A DNA stretch of 64,000 nt from Oscillospiraceae bacterium (GCA_017461445.1 JAFTXW010000015.1:26077-90076); one strand, 5' to 3'; positions 49,606 to 58,460 are shown, counted from the first letter of the stretch. Notes: generated by a model from the sequence alone, not told the origin. Numbers and translations: made by a program.

Positions 49606-51159
49606 TTACAAAAAAATTTCTGTAGGCTCTTCCGTCTCCTCTGCGGGGGCCGTGGTATCCGTGGGAACGGTCTCAGGGGCTTCCGTGGTTTCCTCCGGCT
49701 CGGTGGGCCACCAGGGGATGGTGGTCTCCACCGGCTGGGTGGTCTCCTCCGATGCCGTCGGCTCCGTCGGTTCGGTAGATTCTCCGGGGACTATCGGTTC
49801 CGTAGGCTCGGTGGGGGCGGTCGGCTCCGTCGGGTCTGTGGGTTCGCTGGGTTCTGTGGGCTCCTCCGGGGGCCAGGGCCAAATGGGCCAGCTGGGCTCT
49901 GTGGGGTCAGTAGGCTCGGTAGGTTCCGTAGGCTCGCTGGGCCACCAGGGAATCGTGGGCTCCGTCGGCTCTGTCGTTTCCTCTGGGGCTGTGGGCTCCG
50001 AAGGATTCGGCTCCTCGGGTTTCGTCTCCTCAGGGTCTGTTTCCTCGGGCTTCTCGTCCTTGTCCTTTTCGTCTTCGTCCTTCGGGTTGTAAAGGGGCGC
50101 GCAGGCAGGATAGTCGGAGTAATCCCACACATAGCCCACCATATCGCCGTCGTAATATTCCCAATAGCGGCCGATCCGGGCAGACAGCTGCAGATCCACA
50201 TGGTAATACCGCCCGCTGTCCTTTACGATATTCCAGCTCCAGGGATCGCCGTCCCGGGTGCCGGTGACCACCTGGCATTCCAACCCCGCCAGGCGGCACA
50301 TGGCCGCGTAGACCACCGCAAAGGAGCGGCTGTCTCCCACGCCGTGCTGCAGCAGGCTGTAGGTGGGAGTAATGGAGGTCTCCAGTTCATAGTTGAACCG
50401 CCGCATCAGGAAGGAATAGAGCTGGGAAAATTTCAGATAATCGGTGCCGGGGCCACTGACGTACAGGGCCGCCGCGTCGAAGACCGGCTGCACCTGGGCT
50501 TGCATTTCCCGCAGGTCGTCCCGGCTGTTTTCGTATGTAAAGGTCAGCTCCACCACCCGGGCGGTGCCGGAGCCGTAGGTCTCCCAGGCCACGCCGGGAA
50601 TCTCCATAACCTTATGGGGATTGGTCTCGGCATAGTCCTGGACCAGCTGCGTAAAATCCGTCTGGGTATATTCCCCGATCCAGACCACGGCACCGGCAGC
50701 ATAGCTGTCCAATGCCTCGCCGATCAGGGCTTCCGCCTCCTCCATAGAAGCGGCCCGGCTGACCTTCTGGATCTCAATATAGCTGCGCTGGTAGTGGATC
50801 TCCACCGCCACGGCCCGGATGCCGCCGCTGGTACCGATCTCATAGGTGAGATCCTCCACGGCATAGGCACCCAGGGGATAGGTATCCCGGATATGCTTCC
50901 GGGCGGCTTCCATATATTCCCGGGTGTCCTCCGCCGCCAGATTGGAAATGAAAATAACGCCGGTCTCCGCCGCTTCGTTCACCATTTCCTCCAGCACCGC
51001 CACAAGCTCGCCATAGTTGGCGGCGGAGAGATTCTGGGACGATGCGCCCCTGGACTGCTCCTGGTGGGGCGTCACATTTACATAGCTGCCGCCCAGCCAG
51101 CTGCATCCGCTCAGCAGCAGGCACACAAGGCACGCCAACGCACAAAATTTTCGGTTCAT
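49606..51159 (-). CDS. Lipoprotein with transglutaminase-like fold (catalytic residues replaced) and PTE-rich tail
   Basis: 517 residues. A lipobox LLLSGC puts the lipidated Cys at 19. Residues about 250-330 resemble the transglutaminase core (YSLLQHGVGDSRSFAVVYAA, LAGLECQVVTGTRDGDPW, YYHVDLQ). The catalytic Cys position reads Ser277 (SRSFA in place of CxxYA), the His position reads Trp307 (WSW in place of HAW), and D322 remains, so cysteine-protease or transglutaminase chemistry is unlikely. Residues about 355-510 are Pro/Thr/Glu repeats (PTEPTEPT type) ending without an LPxTG motif. The start is the ATG at 51159 with GAGGAGGGG; co-transcribed with the YitT gene. Confidence 0.83.
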   Translation of the reverse strand: MNRKFCALACLVCLLLSGCSWLGGSYVNVTPHQEQSRGASSQNLSAANYGELVAVLEEMVNEAAETGVIFISNLAAEDTREYMEAARKHIRDTYPLGAYAVEDLTYEIGTSGGIRAVAVEIHYQRSYIEIQKVSRAASMEEAEALIGEALDSYAAGAVVWIGEYTQTDFTQLVQDYAETNPHKVMEIPGVAWETYGSGTARVVELTFTYENSRDDLREMQAQVQPVFDAAALYVSGPGTDYLKFSQLYSFLMRRFNYELETSITPTYSLLQHGVGDSRSFAVVYAAMCRLAGLECQVVTGTRDGDPWSWNIVKDSGRYYHVDLQLSARIGRYWEYYDGDMVGYVWDYSDYPACAPLYNPKDEDEKDKDEKPEETDPEETKPEEPNPSEPTAPEETTEPTEPTIPWWPSEPTEPTEPTDPTEPSWPIWPWPPEEPTEPSEPTDPTEPTAPTEPTEPIVPGESTEPTEPTASEETTQPVETTIPWWPTEPEETTEAPETVPTDTTAPAEETEEPTEIFL

Positions 51160-51174
51160 AACGCCCCTCCTCAC

Positions 51175-52038
51175 TTACAGGGAATCTCTGGAATAGCGGG
51201 AAAATCCGTCGCCCAGCACCTGGTGGGCCTCCTGGACGATGATGAAGGCGTTGGGGTCGATCTCCACCACCAGCTCCTTCAGCTCCGCGATCTGCTGCTT
51301 TTTCACCGCCGCCAGCACCACCTTGGTTTCCCGGTGGCTGTAGCTGCCCTCGGCGTGGAGGAAGGTGGCACCCCGGTCCAGCTTCTTGCCGATGGCCTGG
51401 GCAATGGCTTCGTACTCACTGGAAATGATTAACGCCACCTTGGAATAGTCGAAACGGTAGACCACCGCGTCCACCACCTGGCCGCAGATGAACACCGTGA
51501 TGCCCGTGTACAGTGCCTTGGAAACATCATGAAATACCAATCCTGTCAGAACCACCACCACGGCGTCAAAGCACATGGAAATCTGGCCAATGGGCACATT
51601 GCGGTATTTCAGCTTTAGGAGCCGCACCAGAATGTCCGAACCGCCGGTGGACGTGCCCGCCATAAACACGATGCCCAGTCCCAGTCCGCAGATAACGCCG
51701 CCGTACAGGCAGCCAAGCAGCGGCTCCGGGGTCTCCATGGGGATCACCGCCAGGGTATCGATCAGCAGGGAGCTGAGCAGCATCCCCAGCAGCGACCCGG
51801 CAAAGAACCGCCTGCCGATTTTCAGTCCGCCCAGGATAAACAGGGGCAGATTGATCAGCACACTGAGGGCACCCACGCTGCCAAAGCCCAGCAGCTCCAC
51901 CGCCACCTGGGCAAGGCCGGAAATGCCGCCGGGGTTCATGTCGTTAGGCTGCAAAAACAGCGCAAACCCCACCGCGAACACAGTGCTTCCCACGATGGTA
52001 GCTGCGACCCATTTGATTTTTTGCCAAATTTCCCGCAT
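51175..52038 (-). CDS. YitT family membrane protein
   Basis: 287 residues. Five or six membrane helices (ATIVGSTVFAVGFALFLQPN, NPGGISGLAQVA, LGIVFMAGTSTGGSDILVRL) form the YitT/DUF161 part, and a soluble C-terminal DUF2179 domain follows (GATFLHAEGSYSHRETKVVL). These proteins are widespread in Firmicutes; transport is suspected but no substrate is established. The ATG at 52038 is chosen because AAGGAGG stands six bases before it. It lies between parC-like gene and lipoprotein in one direction. Confidence 0.93.
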   Translation of the reverse strand: MREIWQKIKWVAATIVGSTVFAVGFALFLQPNDMNPGGISGLAQVAVELLGFGSVGALSVLINLPLFILGGLKIGRRFFAGSLLGMLLSSLLIDTLAVIPMETPEPLLGCLYGGVICGLGLGIVFMAGTSTGGSDILVRLLKLKYRNVPIGQISMCFDAVVVVLTGLVFHDVSKALYTGITVFICGQVVDAVVYRFDYSKVALIISSEYEAIAQAIGKKLDRGATFLHAEGSYSHRETKVVLAAVKKQQIAELKELVVEIDPNAFIIVQEAHQVLGDGFSRYSRDSL

Positions 52039-52062
52039 CTTCCGCCTCCTTGAAGCCACAAT

Positions 52063-52085
52063 AATTTTCAACTTTCAATTTTCAA
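52063..52085. repeat. Family C short A/T repeat
   Basis: AATTTTCAACTTTCAATTTT and following bases, the reverse complement of the words at 42651-42679. It fills the gap between the topoisomerase A-subunit stop and the YitT gene. Confidence 0.65.
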
Positions 52086-54332
52086 CTATACATCAAAGCT
52101 CTGCTGCTTCTCCGCCGAATCCTCTTCCTTTAAGAGCGCACCCGCCGAGGGGATGGTCTTTGTCCGGTAGCGGCTCTGGTTCACGATGCCGCTGGCTTCC
52201 AGCAGCACTGCGTCACTGACCACCGCCTTCTTTTTCAGGGTCATGACTGCCACGCCCTGGGTATTGCGGGTGGTCTTGGGCAGCAGCTGGGCGGTGGAGA
52301 AGATGGCCGCGCGGCCATCCGTAGCGTATACCACCATCTGCTCGTCGGTATCCAGAGCCACGGCCTTTACCAGGGGACTCTTGTCGGAATAGGCACCGGT
52401 GAGCTTCTTGCGGTTGGTCTTGGTCTCGTAGGCAGAAAGGGGCACCTTTGCCACCTTGCCGTTTTCAAAGAAGAACAGCACGAAGCCCTTGTAATCCCCG
52501 CAGAATACCAGTGCCGCCATATTTTCGCCCTGCTCGAAGCCCAGCTTCTGGGGCAGGTAATCGCCAAGCTGAGAAGCCTTGCCGTCGTCGAAATCACTCA
52601 GGCGGCTCTTGTAGCACTGGAACTTGTCGGTGAACACCAGAAATTCCGCCCGGTTAGTGGTCTCCCGGGTGAAGTCCAGGCTGTCGCCCTCCTTGAACTT
52701 CTGCTCGCCGCTCATCCGCAGGGACTGGGCGGTGATCTTCTTCATATAGCCCTCTTTGGAGACAAAGACGGTAACGGGATAATCCGGCACCTGCTCTTCC
52801 TCTTCCTCTACGGCCACCTCCTGAACATCGTAGATGATTTCCGTTTTCCGGGGCTTACCGAACTTTTTAGAGACCTCTTCCAGCTCCTTGATGATGACAT
52901 TTTTCAGCTTCCGGGAGCTGTTGAGGGTATCCCGCAGATCATTGATCTCCTTTTCCAGCTGATCAATGGCCTTGGTCTGCTTGAGGATGTATTCCTTGTT
53001 GATGTTGCGCAGCTTGATCTCCGCCACGTAGTTTGCCTGAATTTCGTCGATACCGAAGCCGATCATCAGGTTGGGGACGACCTCGCTTTCCAGCTCCGTC
53101 TCCCGGATGATGCGGATAGCCTTGTCGATGTCCAGCAGGATGCGCTCCAGACCCTTCAGCAGGTGCAGCCGTTCTTCCTTCTTGCCGATCTGGAAGAAGA
53201 TGCGCCGCTTCACGCAGTCGGTACGCCAGGCCACCCACTCCTCCAGAATTTCCCCAACACCCATGACCCGGGGCATACCCGCGATCAGGATGTTGAAGTT
53301 GCAGGGGAAGCTGTCCTGCAAAGGTGTCAGCCGGAACAGCTTCTGCATCAGCTTATCGGGATCAACGCCGCGTTTTAAGTCGATGGTCAGCTTCAGGCCT
53401 CCCAGGTCGGTCTCGTCGCGCATATCGGTAATTTCCTTGATTTTGCCCGCCTTGATCAGCTCCGCTACCTTGTCCATGATGACCTCGGAGGCGGTGGAGT
53501 AGGGAATCTCGGTGATCTCGATCAGGTTGCCTTCCTTCATATACCGCCACTTGGCCCGCAGTTTGAAGCTGCCACGGCCTGTAGAATAGATTTCCCGGGT
53601 AGTAGCCTCGTCAAACAGCAGCTCCGCCCCGGTGGAAAAATCCGGGCCAGGGAGCGTTTCCAGAATGTCGTGGTCGGGGTTCTTCATCAAGGCAATGGTG
53701 GTATCGCAAATTTCCTTTAAATTGAAGGAACAGATGTTGGACGCCATACCAACGGCGATGCCCTGGTTCGCCGACACCAGCACATTGGGGAAGGTTGTGG
53801 GCAGCAGACTGGGCTCCTTCATGGTAGCGTCGTAGTTATCCACCATGTCCACGGTGTCGGAATCGATGTCCTTGAAAATCTCGGCGCAGATAGCATCCAG
53901 CTTTGCCTCGGTGTAACGGGCAGCGGCGTAGGCCATGTCACGGGAATAGACCTTACCGAAGTTGCCCTTGGAATCCACGAAGGGATGGAGCAGGGTCTCG
54001 TTGCCCTTTGCCAGACGCACCATGGTCTCATAAATGGCGGCATCGCCGTGGGGATTCAGGCGCATAGTCTGGCCCACGATGTTGGCGGACTTGGTTCTGC
54101 CGCCCGTCAGCAGGCCCATCTTGTACATGGTGTACAGGAGCTTGCGGTGGGAGGGCTTAAAGCCGTCGATCTCCGGGATGGCCCGGGACACAATGACCGA
54201 CATGGCGTAGGGCATGTAGTTGATCTCCAAAGTCTCGGAAATCGGCTGCTCCGTAGTGGAGCCCACTAAGCCCACAACACCGTCCGTATTCACTTTTTTC
54301 TTCTTTTCCGGTTCTTGCTTTTTTCGTGCCAT
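52086..54332 (-). CDS. Type IIA topoisomerase A subunit (second GyrA/ParC-like)
   Basis: 748 residues. The DNA-breakage core has MPYAMSVIVSRAIPEIDGFK, NPHGDAAIYETMVRLAKG (94-110) and the catalytic Tyr140 after Arg139 in AAARYTEAKL; a C-terminal beta-propeller follows but is shorter than in GyrA. At the quinolone hot spot Ala98 replaces the usual Ser (GyrA Ser83) and Glu102 stands at Asp87. It works as A2B2 with the B subunit encoded upstream, cutting both DNA strands. In Clostridia such pairs exist beside gyrase and topoisomerase IV; the exact duty of this pair is not known. Confidence 0.92.
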   Translation of the reverse strand: MARKKQEPEKKKKVNTDGVVGLVGSTTEQPISETLEINYMPYAMSVIVSRAIPEIDGFKPSHRKLLYTMYKMGLLTGGRTKSANIVGQTMRLNPHGDAAIYETMVRLAKGNETLLHPFVDSKGNFGKVYSRDMAYAAARYTEAKLDAICAEIFKDIDSDTVDMVDNYDATMKEPSLLPTTFPNVLVSANQGIAVGMASNICSFNLKEICDTTIALMKNPDHDILETLPGPDFSTGAELLFDEATTREIYSTGRGSFKLRAKWRYMKEGNLIEITEIPYSTASEVIMDKVAELIKAGKIKEITDMRDETDLGGLKLTIDLKRGVDPDKLMQKLFRLTPLQDSFPCNFNILIAGMPRVMGVGEILEEWVAWRTDCVKRRIFFQIGKKEERLHLLKGLERILLDIDKAIRIIRETELESEVVPNLMIGFGIDEIQANYVAEIKLRNINKEYILKQTKAIDQLEKEINDLRDTLNSSRKLKNVIIKELEEVSKKFGKPRKTEIIYDVQEVAVEEEEEQVPDYPVTVFVSKEGYMKKITAQSLRMSGEQKFKEGDSLDFTRETTNRAEFLVFTDKFQCYKSRLSDFDDGKASQLGDYLPQKLGFEQGENMAALVFCGDYKGFVLFFFENGKVAKVPLSAYETKTNRKKLTGAYSDKSPLVKAVALDTDEQMVVYATDGRAAIFSTAQLLPKTTRNTQGVAVMTLKKKAVVSDAVLLEASGIVNQSRYRTKTIPSAGALLKEEDSAEKQQSFDV

Positions 54333-54353
54333 GTTGCACTCCTTACAGTCGTG

Positions 54354-54429
54354 AATTGAAAATTAATAATTGAAAGTTGAAAATTAAGGAAAAATCAAAC
54401 TTTCAATTTTCCATTTTCAATTTTCAATT
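54354..54429. repeat. Family C inverted A/T repeat
   Basis: AATTGAAAATT at 54354-54364 and its complement AATTTTCAATT at 54419-54429, with further complementary GAAAGTTGAAAATT and CAATTTTCCATT words inside, so the whole can fold back. It separates the two topoisomerase genes. Confidence 0.7.
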
Positions 54430-54431
54430 AT

Positions 54432-56414
54432 TTAAGAAATGTCCGCCAGCTCCAGATACTTCGCCCCGTTCTCGGCAATAAAGTTCTTCCGTTCCTGCAA
54501 GCTGTCGCCCAGGAGGATATCGAAATAGTACGCCGTCCGCTCGGCTTCTTCGGGCATGACCTTGATGAGGCGGCGGGTCTCGGGGTTCATGGTGGTCATC
54601 CACATCATTTCCGGATCGTTCTCGCCAAGTCCCTTGGAGCGTTGGATCTTTACCTTTTTGTCGCCGATCTCTTTCAGAATCTTCACCTTTTCCTGCTCGT
54701 TGTAGGCAAACCAGGTCTTGTCCTTGCAGGTAATCTCAAACAGGGGAGATTCCGCAATATAAACATAGCCGTCCCGGATCAGGGTGGGGCACAGGCGGTA
54801 GATCATAGTCAAAATCAGGGTGCGGATCTGGAAGCCGTCGTAGTCCGCATCGGTGCAGATGATGACCTTGTTCCACCGCAGTTGGGAAAGATCGAAGCTG
54901 GACAGTTCCTTGGCCTTCTTCCCCTGTACCTCCACGCCGCAGCCCAAAACCTTCATCAGGTCGGTAATGATGGGCGAGCCGAAAATTTTGTTATAATCCG
55001 CCTTCAGGCAGTTCAGAATCTTACCCCGAACGGGCATAATACCCTGGAACTCCGCGTCCCGGCTCAGCTTGACGCTGCCCAACGCGGAATCGCCCTCCAC
55101 GATGTAAAGCTCCCGCACACTGGTATCCCGGCTGCGGCAGTCCACGAACTTCTGCACCCGGTTGGCAATATCGATGGAGCCGGAGAGCTTCTTTTTGACG
55201 TTGCTCTTGGTCTTTTCCGCAGATTCTCTGGCCCGCTTGTTCACCAGAATCTGCTCAGCGGCCTTGGCTGCCTCCTGGGCGTTCTCAATGAACCAGACCT
55301 GCAGCTGCTCCTTAAAGAAGGCGGTCATGGCCTCCTGGGTGAACTTGGAGTTTACAGACTTTTTCGTCTGGTTCTCAAAGCAGCCGATGGTAGAGAAGCA
55401 GTTGGTCACCAGCACCAGGCTGTCCTGGATGTCCTGGAAGATAATCTTGTTCTCGTTCTTGGTGTATTTGTTGTTATCTTTGAGATATTTGTCAAAGGCC
55501 GCAGTAAAGCCCAGCCGCACGGCCCGGTCGGGGCTGCCGCCGTATTCCAGCCAGGAGGAGTTATGGTAATACTCGATGTGGCTGACCTGCTTACTGAAGC
55601 AGAAGGAGGCGGTGATTTTCAGCTTCATTTCCGGGCGGTTCTCTGCGTCCCGGCCCCGGCGTTCGGCTTCCCAGAAGGTGGGCATGGTGAAGGCATTGTC
55701 CCCCACCATTTCCTCGATATACTGGCGGATACCGTTTTCGTAACAGAATTCTTCCTCTTCAAACTTCCTCCCAACCTGGTTGCGGAACTTGAAGCGGATT
55801 CCCTTGTTCACCACCGCCTGGCGGCGCAGCACATCCCGGTAGTATTCCACGGGGATGTTGATGTCGGTAAAGACCTCCTTGTCGGGCTTCCAGTGGAAGC
55901 AGGAGCCGGTCTTTTTCCGGTCGGTTGGTTCCTTCTTCATCTTGCCCTTGATGCGGCCCTTTTCAAAGTGCAGGTCGTACCGGAACCCATCCCGGCGTAC
56001 CGTCACATCAAAAAATTCGGAAGCGTACTGGGTAGCGCAGGAGCCCAGGCCGTTGAGGCCCAGAGAATACTCATAGTTTTCGCCATTCTCGCCGTACTTG
56101 CCGCCCGCGTACATCTCGCAGAACACCAGCTCCCAGTTGTACCGCTTTTCTTTTTCATTATAATCCACAGGGCAGCCCCGGCCAAAGTCCTCCACTTCCA
56201 CGCTCAGGTCTTCATACCGGGTGACGATGATGGTATCGCCGTGACCCTCTCTGGCTTCGTCGATGGCGTTGGAGAGGATCTCAAACACCGCGTGCTTACA
56301 TCCCTCCAGGTCGTCAGAGCCGAAAATGACCGCAGGACGCTTGCGCACCCGGTCCTCGCCCTTCAGCATGGAGATACTGGAATTTCCGTATTGTTCTTGG
56401 GTTTTCTTAGCCAT
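54432..56414 (-). CDS. Type IIA topoisomerase B subunit (second GyrB/ParE-like)
   Basis: 660 residues. The GHKL ATPase domain has E45 and the SNAIDEARE motif (48-56), DFGRGCPV and GLNGLGSCATQYAS (119-132). The Toprim domain has IVEGDSALG (438-446) and TDADYDGFQIRTL (521-533). The canonical forms are DADVDGSHI and QTKTKLG-like; here they are diverged, and the linker differs, so this is a separate clade from GyrB and ParE. It powers strand passage with the A subunit encoded 99 bases downstream. First gene of the operon, with a strong promoter. Confidence 0.92.
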   Translation of the reverse strand: MAKKTQEQYGNSSISMLKGEDRVRKRPAVIFGSDDLEGCKHAVFEILSNAIDEAREGHGDTIIVTRYEDLSVEVEDFGRGCPVDYNEKEKRYNWELVFCEMYAGGKYGENGENYEYSLGLNGLGSCATQYASEFFDVTVRRDGFRYDLHFEKGRIKGKMKKEPTDRKKTGSCFHWKPDKEVFTDINIPVEYYRDVLRRQAVVNKGIRFKFRNQVGRKFEEEEFCYENGIRQYIEEMVGDNAFTMPTFWEAERRGRDAENRPEMKLKITASFCFSKQVSHIEYYHNSSWLEYGGSPDRAVRLGFTAAFDKYLKDNNKYTKNENKIIFQDIQDSLVLVTNCFSTIGCFENQTKKSVNSKFTQEAMTAFFKEQLQVWFIENAQEAAKAAEQILVNKRARESAEKTKSNVKKKLSGSIDIANRVQKFVDCRSRDTSVRELYIVEGDSALGSVKLSRDAEFQGIMPVRGKILNCLKADYNKIFGSPIITDLMKVLGCGVEVQGKKAKELSSFDLSQLRWNKVIICTDADYDGFQIRTLILTMIYRLCPTLIRDGYVYIAESPLFEITCKDKTWFAYNEQEKVKILKEIGDKKVKIQRSKGLGENDPEMMWMTTMNPETRRLIKVMPEEAERTAYYFDILLGDSLQERKNFIAENGAKYLELADIS

Positions 56415-56454
56415 TTTCCTTACCTGCCATAGTTATCCATAGTAATTCGAATGT

Positions 56455-56483
56455 ATTATACGTCATTTTGTTTGTAAAGTCAA
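56455..56483 (-). promoter_or_regulatory. Promoter of the second topoisomerase operon
   Basis: Minus strand TTGACT (56483-56478), a 17-base spacer and TATAAT (56460-56455), 41 bases before the ATG. Confidence 0.87.
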
Positions 56484-56546
56484 CCAATGGGATTTTTCAT
56501 AACGTTCCCCGAAAATGCCCATACTACCCGCAAAGGAGTTGGTTAA

Positions 56547-57842
56547 ATGGAATCCATATGGCAGGATGTGACCATGCCCCGTTTCCCCATGCTGGCGGGG
56601 GATATCAAAACCGACGTTCTGATCATCGGCGGCGGCATGGCGGGGCTGCTCTGCGCCCACAGTCTGGGCAAAGCCGGGGTACAGTGCGTTGTGGCAGAAG
56701 CTGCGGACATCGGTGGGGGCATCACCAAAAATACTACCGCCAAAATCACCACCCAGCATGGGCTGTGCTGTCACAAGCTCCTCTCCCGTTTTGGCCCGGA
56801 GACTGCCCGGCTGTATCTGGAGGCTAACCAAAGGGCGGTGGAACGCTACCGGAAATTGTGCCGTACCATTGACTGCGATTTCGTGGATGAAGATAATTTC
56901 ATCTATTCCCGAACCGATCGAACAGTGCTGGAACAGGAATTGGCAGCCCTGCAGGCCCTGGGTTTCCCGGCGGAGCTGGCGGAAGAGCTTCCCCTCCCCT
57001 TCCCCACTGTGGGCGCAGTGAAGTTCCCCCATCAGGCCCGGTTCCATCCCCTGAAATTCCTTGCCGCCATTGCCCGGGATCTGACCGTATATGAATACAC
57101 CCCCGTCCGTCAGCTGGTAAAAAATACAGCCCTCACCGACCGGGGAACCATCACGGCGGACAAAATCATCATTGCCACGCACTTTCCCTTCCTCAACAAA
57201 CACGGCAGCTACTTCTTAAAGCTGTACCAGCAGCGTTCCTACGCCATTGCTTTGAAGAACGCCCCATTGTTTGAGGGCATGTATCTGGACGAGCAGGAAA
57301 ACGGTCTGTCCTTCCGCCGCCAGGGAGATTCCCTGATTTTGGGCGGTGGCGGACATCGGACGGGCAAGCAGGGCGGCAACTGGCGGGAATTGGAACGGTT
57401 TGCAGCAGAGCAATACCCGGAAGCGAAGATCACCCACCGCTGGGCCACCCAGGACTGCATGAGCCTGGACGGCATCCCCTATATCGGCCATTACAGTGCC
57501 CGCACATCGAACCTGTATGTGGCAGCAGGCTTCAACAAATGGGGCATGACCAATTCCATGGCAGCGGCCCAAATTCTCACCGACCTGATTCTGGGAAAAG
57601 AGAACCTCTATGCTCCGGTGTTCTCCCCTTCCCGCAGCATCCTGCGGCCCCAGCTGGCCGTCAATGCTCTGGAAACCACGAAAAACCTGCTGTCCTTCTC
57701 CCCCAAACGCTGCCCTCACCTGGGCTGCGCCCTGAAATGGAACCCCCAGGAGCACAGCTGGGACTGCCCCTGCCACGGCTCCCGGTTCACGGAGGATGGG
57801 CGGCTCATTGATAACCCCGCTACGGGGGATCTGAAAAAATAG
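56547..57842 (+). CDS. FAD-dependent oxidoreductase fused to a Rieske [2Fe-2S] domain
   Basis: 431 residues. Residues 20-365 form a DAO-type flavoprotein: VLIIGGGMAGLLCAHSLGKA (FAD loop 28-33), NTTAKITTQHGL, and NLYVAAGFNKWGMTNSMAAA near the end of the flavin part. Residues 385-425 form a Rieske domain: C389-x-H391 in CPHLGC and C407-x-x-H410 in CPCHGS. Proteins of this layout pass electrons between flavin and the iron-sulphur centre; no substrate is known. No signal peptide. AAAGGAG precedes the ATG. Alone between the topoisomerase operon and a DUF1858 gene. Confidence 0.93.
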   Translation: MESIWQDVTMPRFPMLAGDIKTDVLIIGGGMAGLLCAHSLGKAGVQCVVAEAADIGGGITKNTTAKITTQHGLCCHKLLSRFGPETARLYLEANQRAVERYRKLCRTIDCDFVDEDNFIYSRTDRTVLEQELAALQALGFPAELAEELPLPFPTVGAVKFPHQARFHPLKFLAAIARDLTVYEYTPVRQLVKNTALTDRGTITADKIIIATHFPFLNKHGSYFLKLYQQRSYAIALKNAPLFEGMYLDEQENGLSFRRQGDSLILGGGGHRTGKQGGNWRELERFAAEQYPEAKITHRWATQDCMSLDGIPYIGHYSARTSNLYVAAGFNKWGMTNSMAAAQILTDLILGKENLYAPVFSPSRSILRPQLAVNALETTKNLLSFSPKRCPHLGCALKWNPQEHSWDCPCHGSRFTEDGRLIDNPATGDLKK

Positions 57843-57855
57843 CGATCCGTTTCCG

Positions 57856-57946
57856 CACAAGGGCGACCCAAGAACAAATGTGTAAACCATGTTGTTGCAC
57901 AATCTGTAAACCATGTTGCTCTTGACACAAGGGTCGCCCCTACGCG
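57856..57946. repeat. Family A element, degraded copy with inserted direct repeats
   Basis: GGGCGACCC at 57861 and AGGGTCGCCCCTACGCG ending at 57946 are the family A ends. Between them a 14-base word TGTAAACCATGTTG occurs twice (57881-57894 and 57905-57918, period 24). From here to 58000 no gene or other signal is seen. Confidence 0.65.
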
Positions 57947-58000
57947 AACTTGGAATGACAGTCTTTCCGATTATTTTCATCATTTCTCCACGATTCCCTC

Positions 58001-58029
58001 TTGTTTTTTTCATACGGGGAGGTTATAAT
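58001..58029 (+). promoter_or_regulatory. Promoter of the DUF1858 gene
   Basis: TTGTTT (58001-58006), a 17-base spacer and TATAAT (58024-58029), 30 bases before the ATG. Confidence 0.8.
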
Positions 58030-58058
58030 AGCCCAAGAAACCAAAGGAGGTCATTATC

Positions 58059-58292
58059 ATGGCTGTTAAAATTGAGAAAAATACCATCATCGGCGACGTT
58101 CTGGACATTGCGCCCCAGGCCGCTCCCCTGTTCTTCGCCATCGGCATGCACTGCCTGGGCTGCCCCTCTTCCCGCGGCGAGACTGTCGAGGAAGCCTGCA
58201 TGGTTCACGGCGTGGACTGCGAGCCCTTCCTGGCCCAGCTGAACCACTTCCTGGAGGCCTACGAAGCCGCCGAAGCCGAGAAGAAGGTCTAA
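58059..58292 (+). CDS. DUF1858 domain protein (redox disulphide type)
   Basis: 77 residues, one small helical domain. KNTIIGDVLDIAPQAAPLFF is the family start and the motif GMHCLGCPSSRGETVEEACM holds the CxxC pair expected to form a redox disulphide. Such proteins are found with hybrid-cluster proteins and other redox enzymes; here it stands alone between its own promoter and terminator, next to the FAD-Rieske gene, which may be a functional neighbour. AAAGGAGG precedes the ATG. C-rich synonymous codons suggest strong expression. Confidence 0.92.
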   Translation: MAVKIEKNTIIGDVLDIAPQAAPLFFAIGMHCLGCPSSRGETVEEACMVHGVDCEPFLAQLNHFLEAYEAAEAEKKV

Positions 58293-58304
58293 ATAACCCG
58301 GCTG

Positions 58305-58337
58305 TGCCGTCCCGGATCGCCGGGACGGCATTTTTTT
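58305..58337 (+). terminator. Terminator of the DUF1858 gene
   Basis: An 11-base perfect stem (TGCCGTCCCGG, 58305-58315 with 58320-58330) and ATCG loop, followed by seven Ts. Confidence 0.93.
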
Positions 58338-58460
58338 AGATAAAAGATAAGAGATAATAGATAATAGAAAAGGTGTCCCTTCGGGACAAATTCAAATCAT
58401 GCCCGCAGGGCATTCTACAACTATTCCTTCTTCTCTTTTATCTATTCTCTATTATCTAAA
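58335..58460. repeat. A/T-rich inverted repeat around short hairpins
   Basis: TTTAGATAAAAGATAAGAGA at the left and its rough complement (TCTATTCTCTATTATCTAAA) at the right bracket two small hairpins (GTCCCTTCGGGAC and GCCCGCAGGGC). No gene. Confidence 0.6.

Noticed and set aside
49652-50092. Apparent Gly-Ser-Val repeat protein on the plus strand
   Set aside because: It is the reverse reading of the PTE-rich tail of the lipoprotein; no start signal is present.
57881-57918. Possible CRISPR array
   Set aside because: Only two 14-base repeats with a 10-base spacer, inside a degraded repeat element, and no cas genes.
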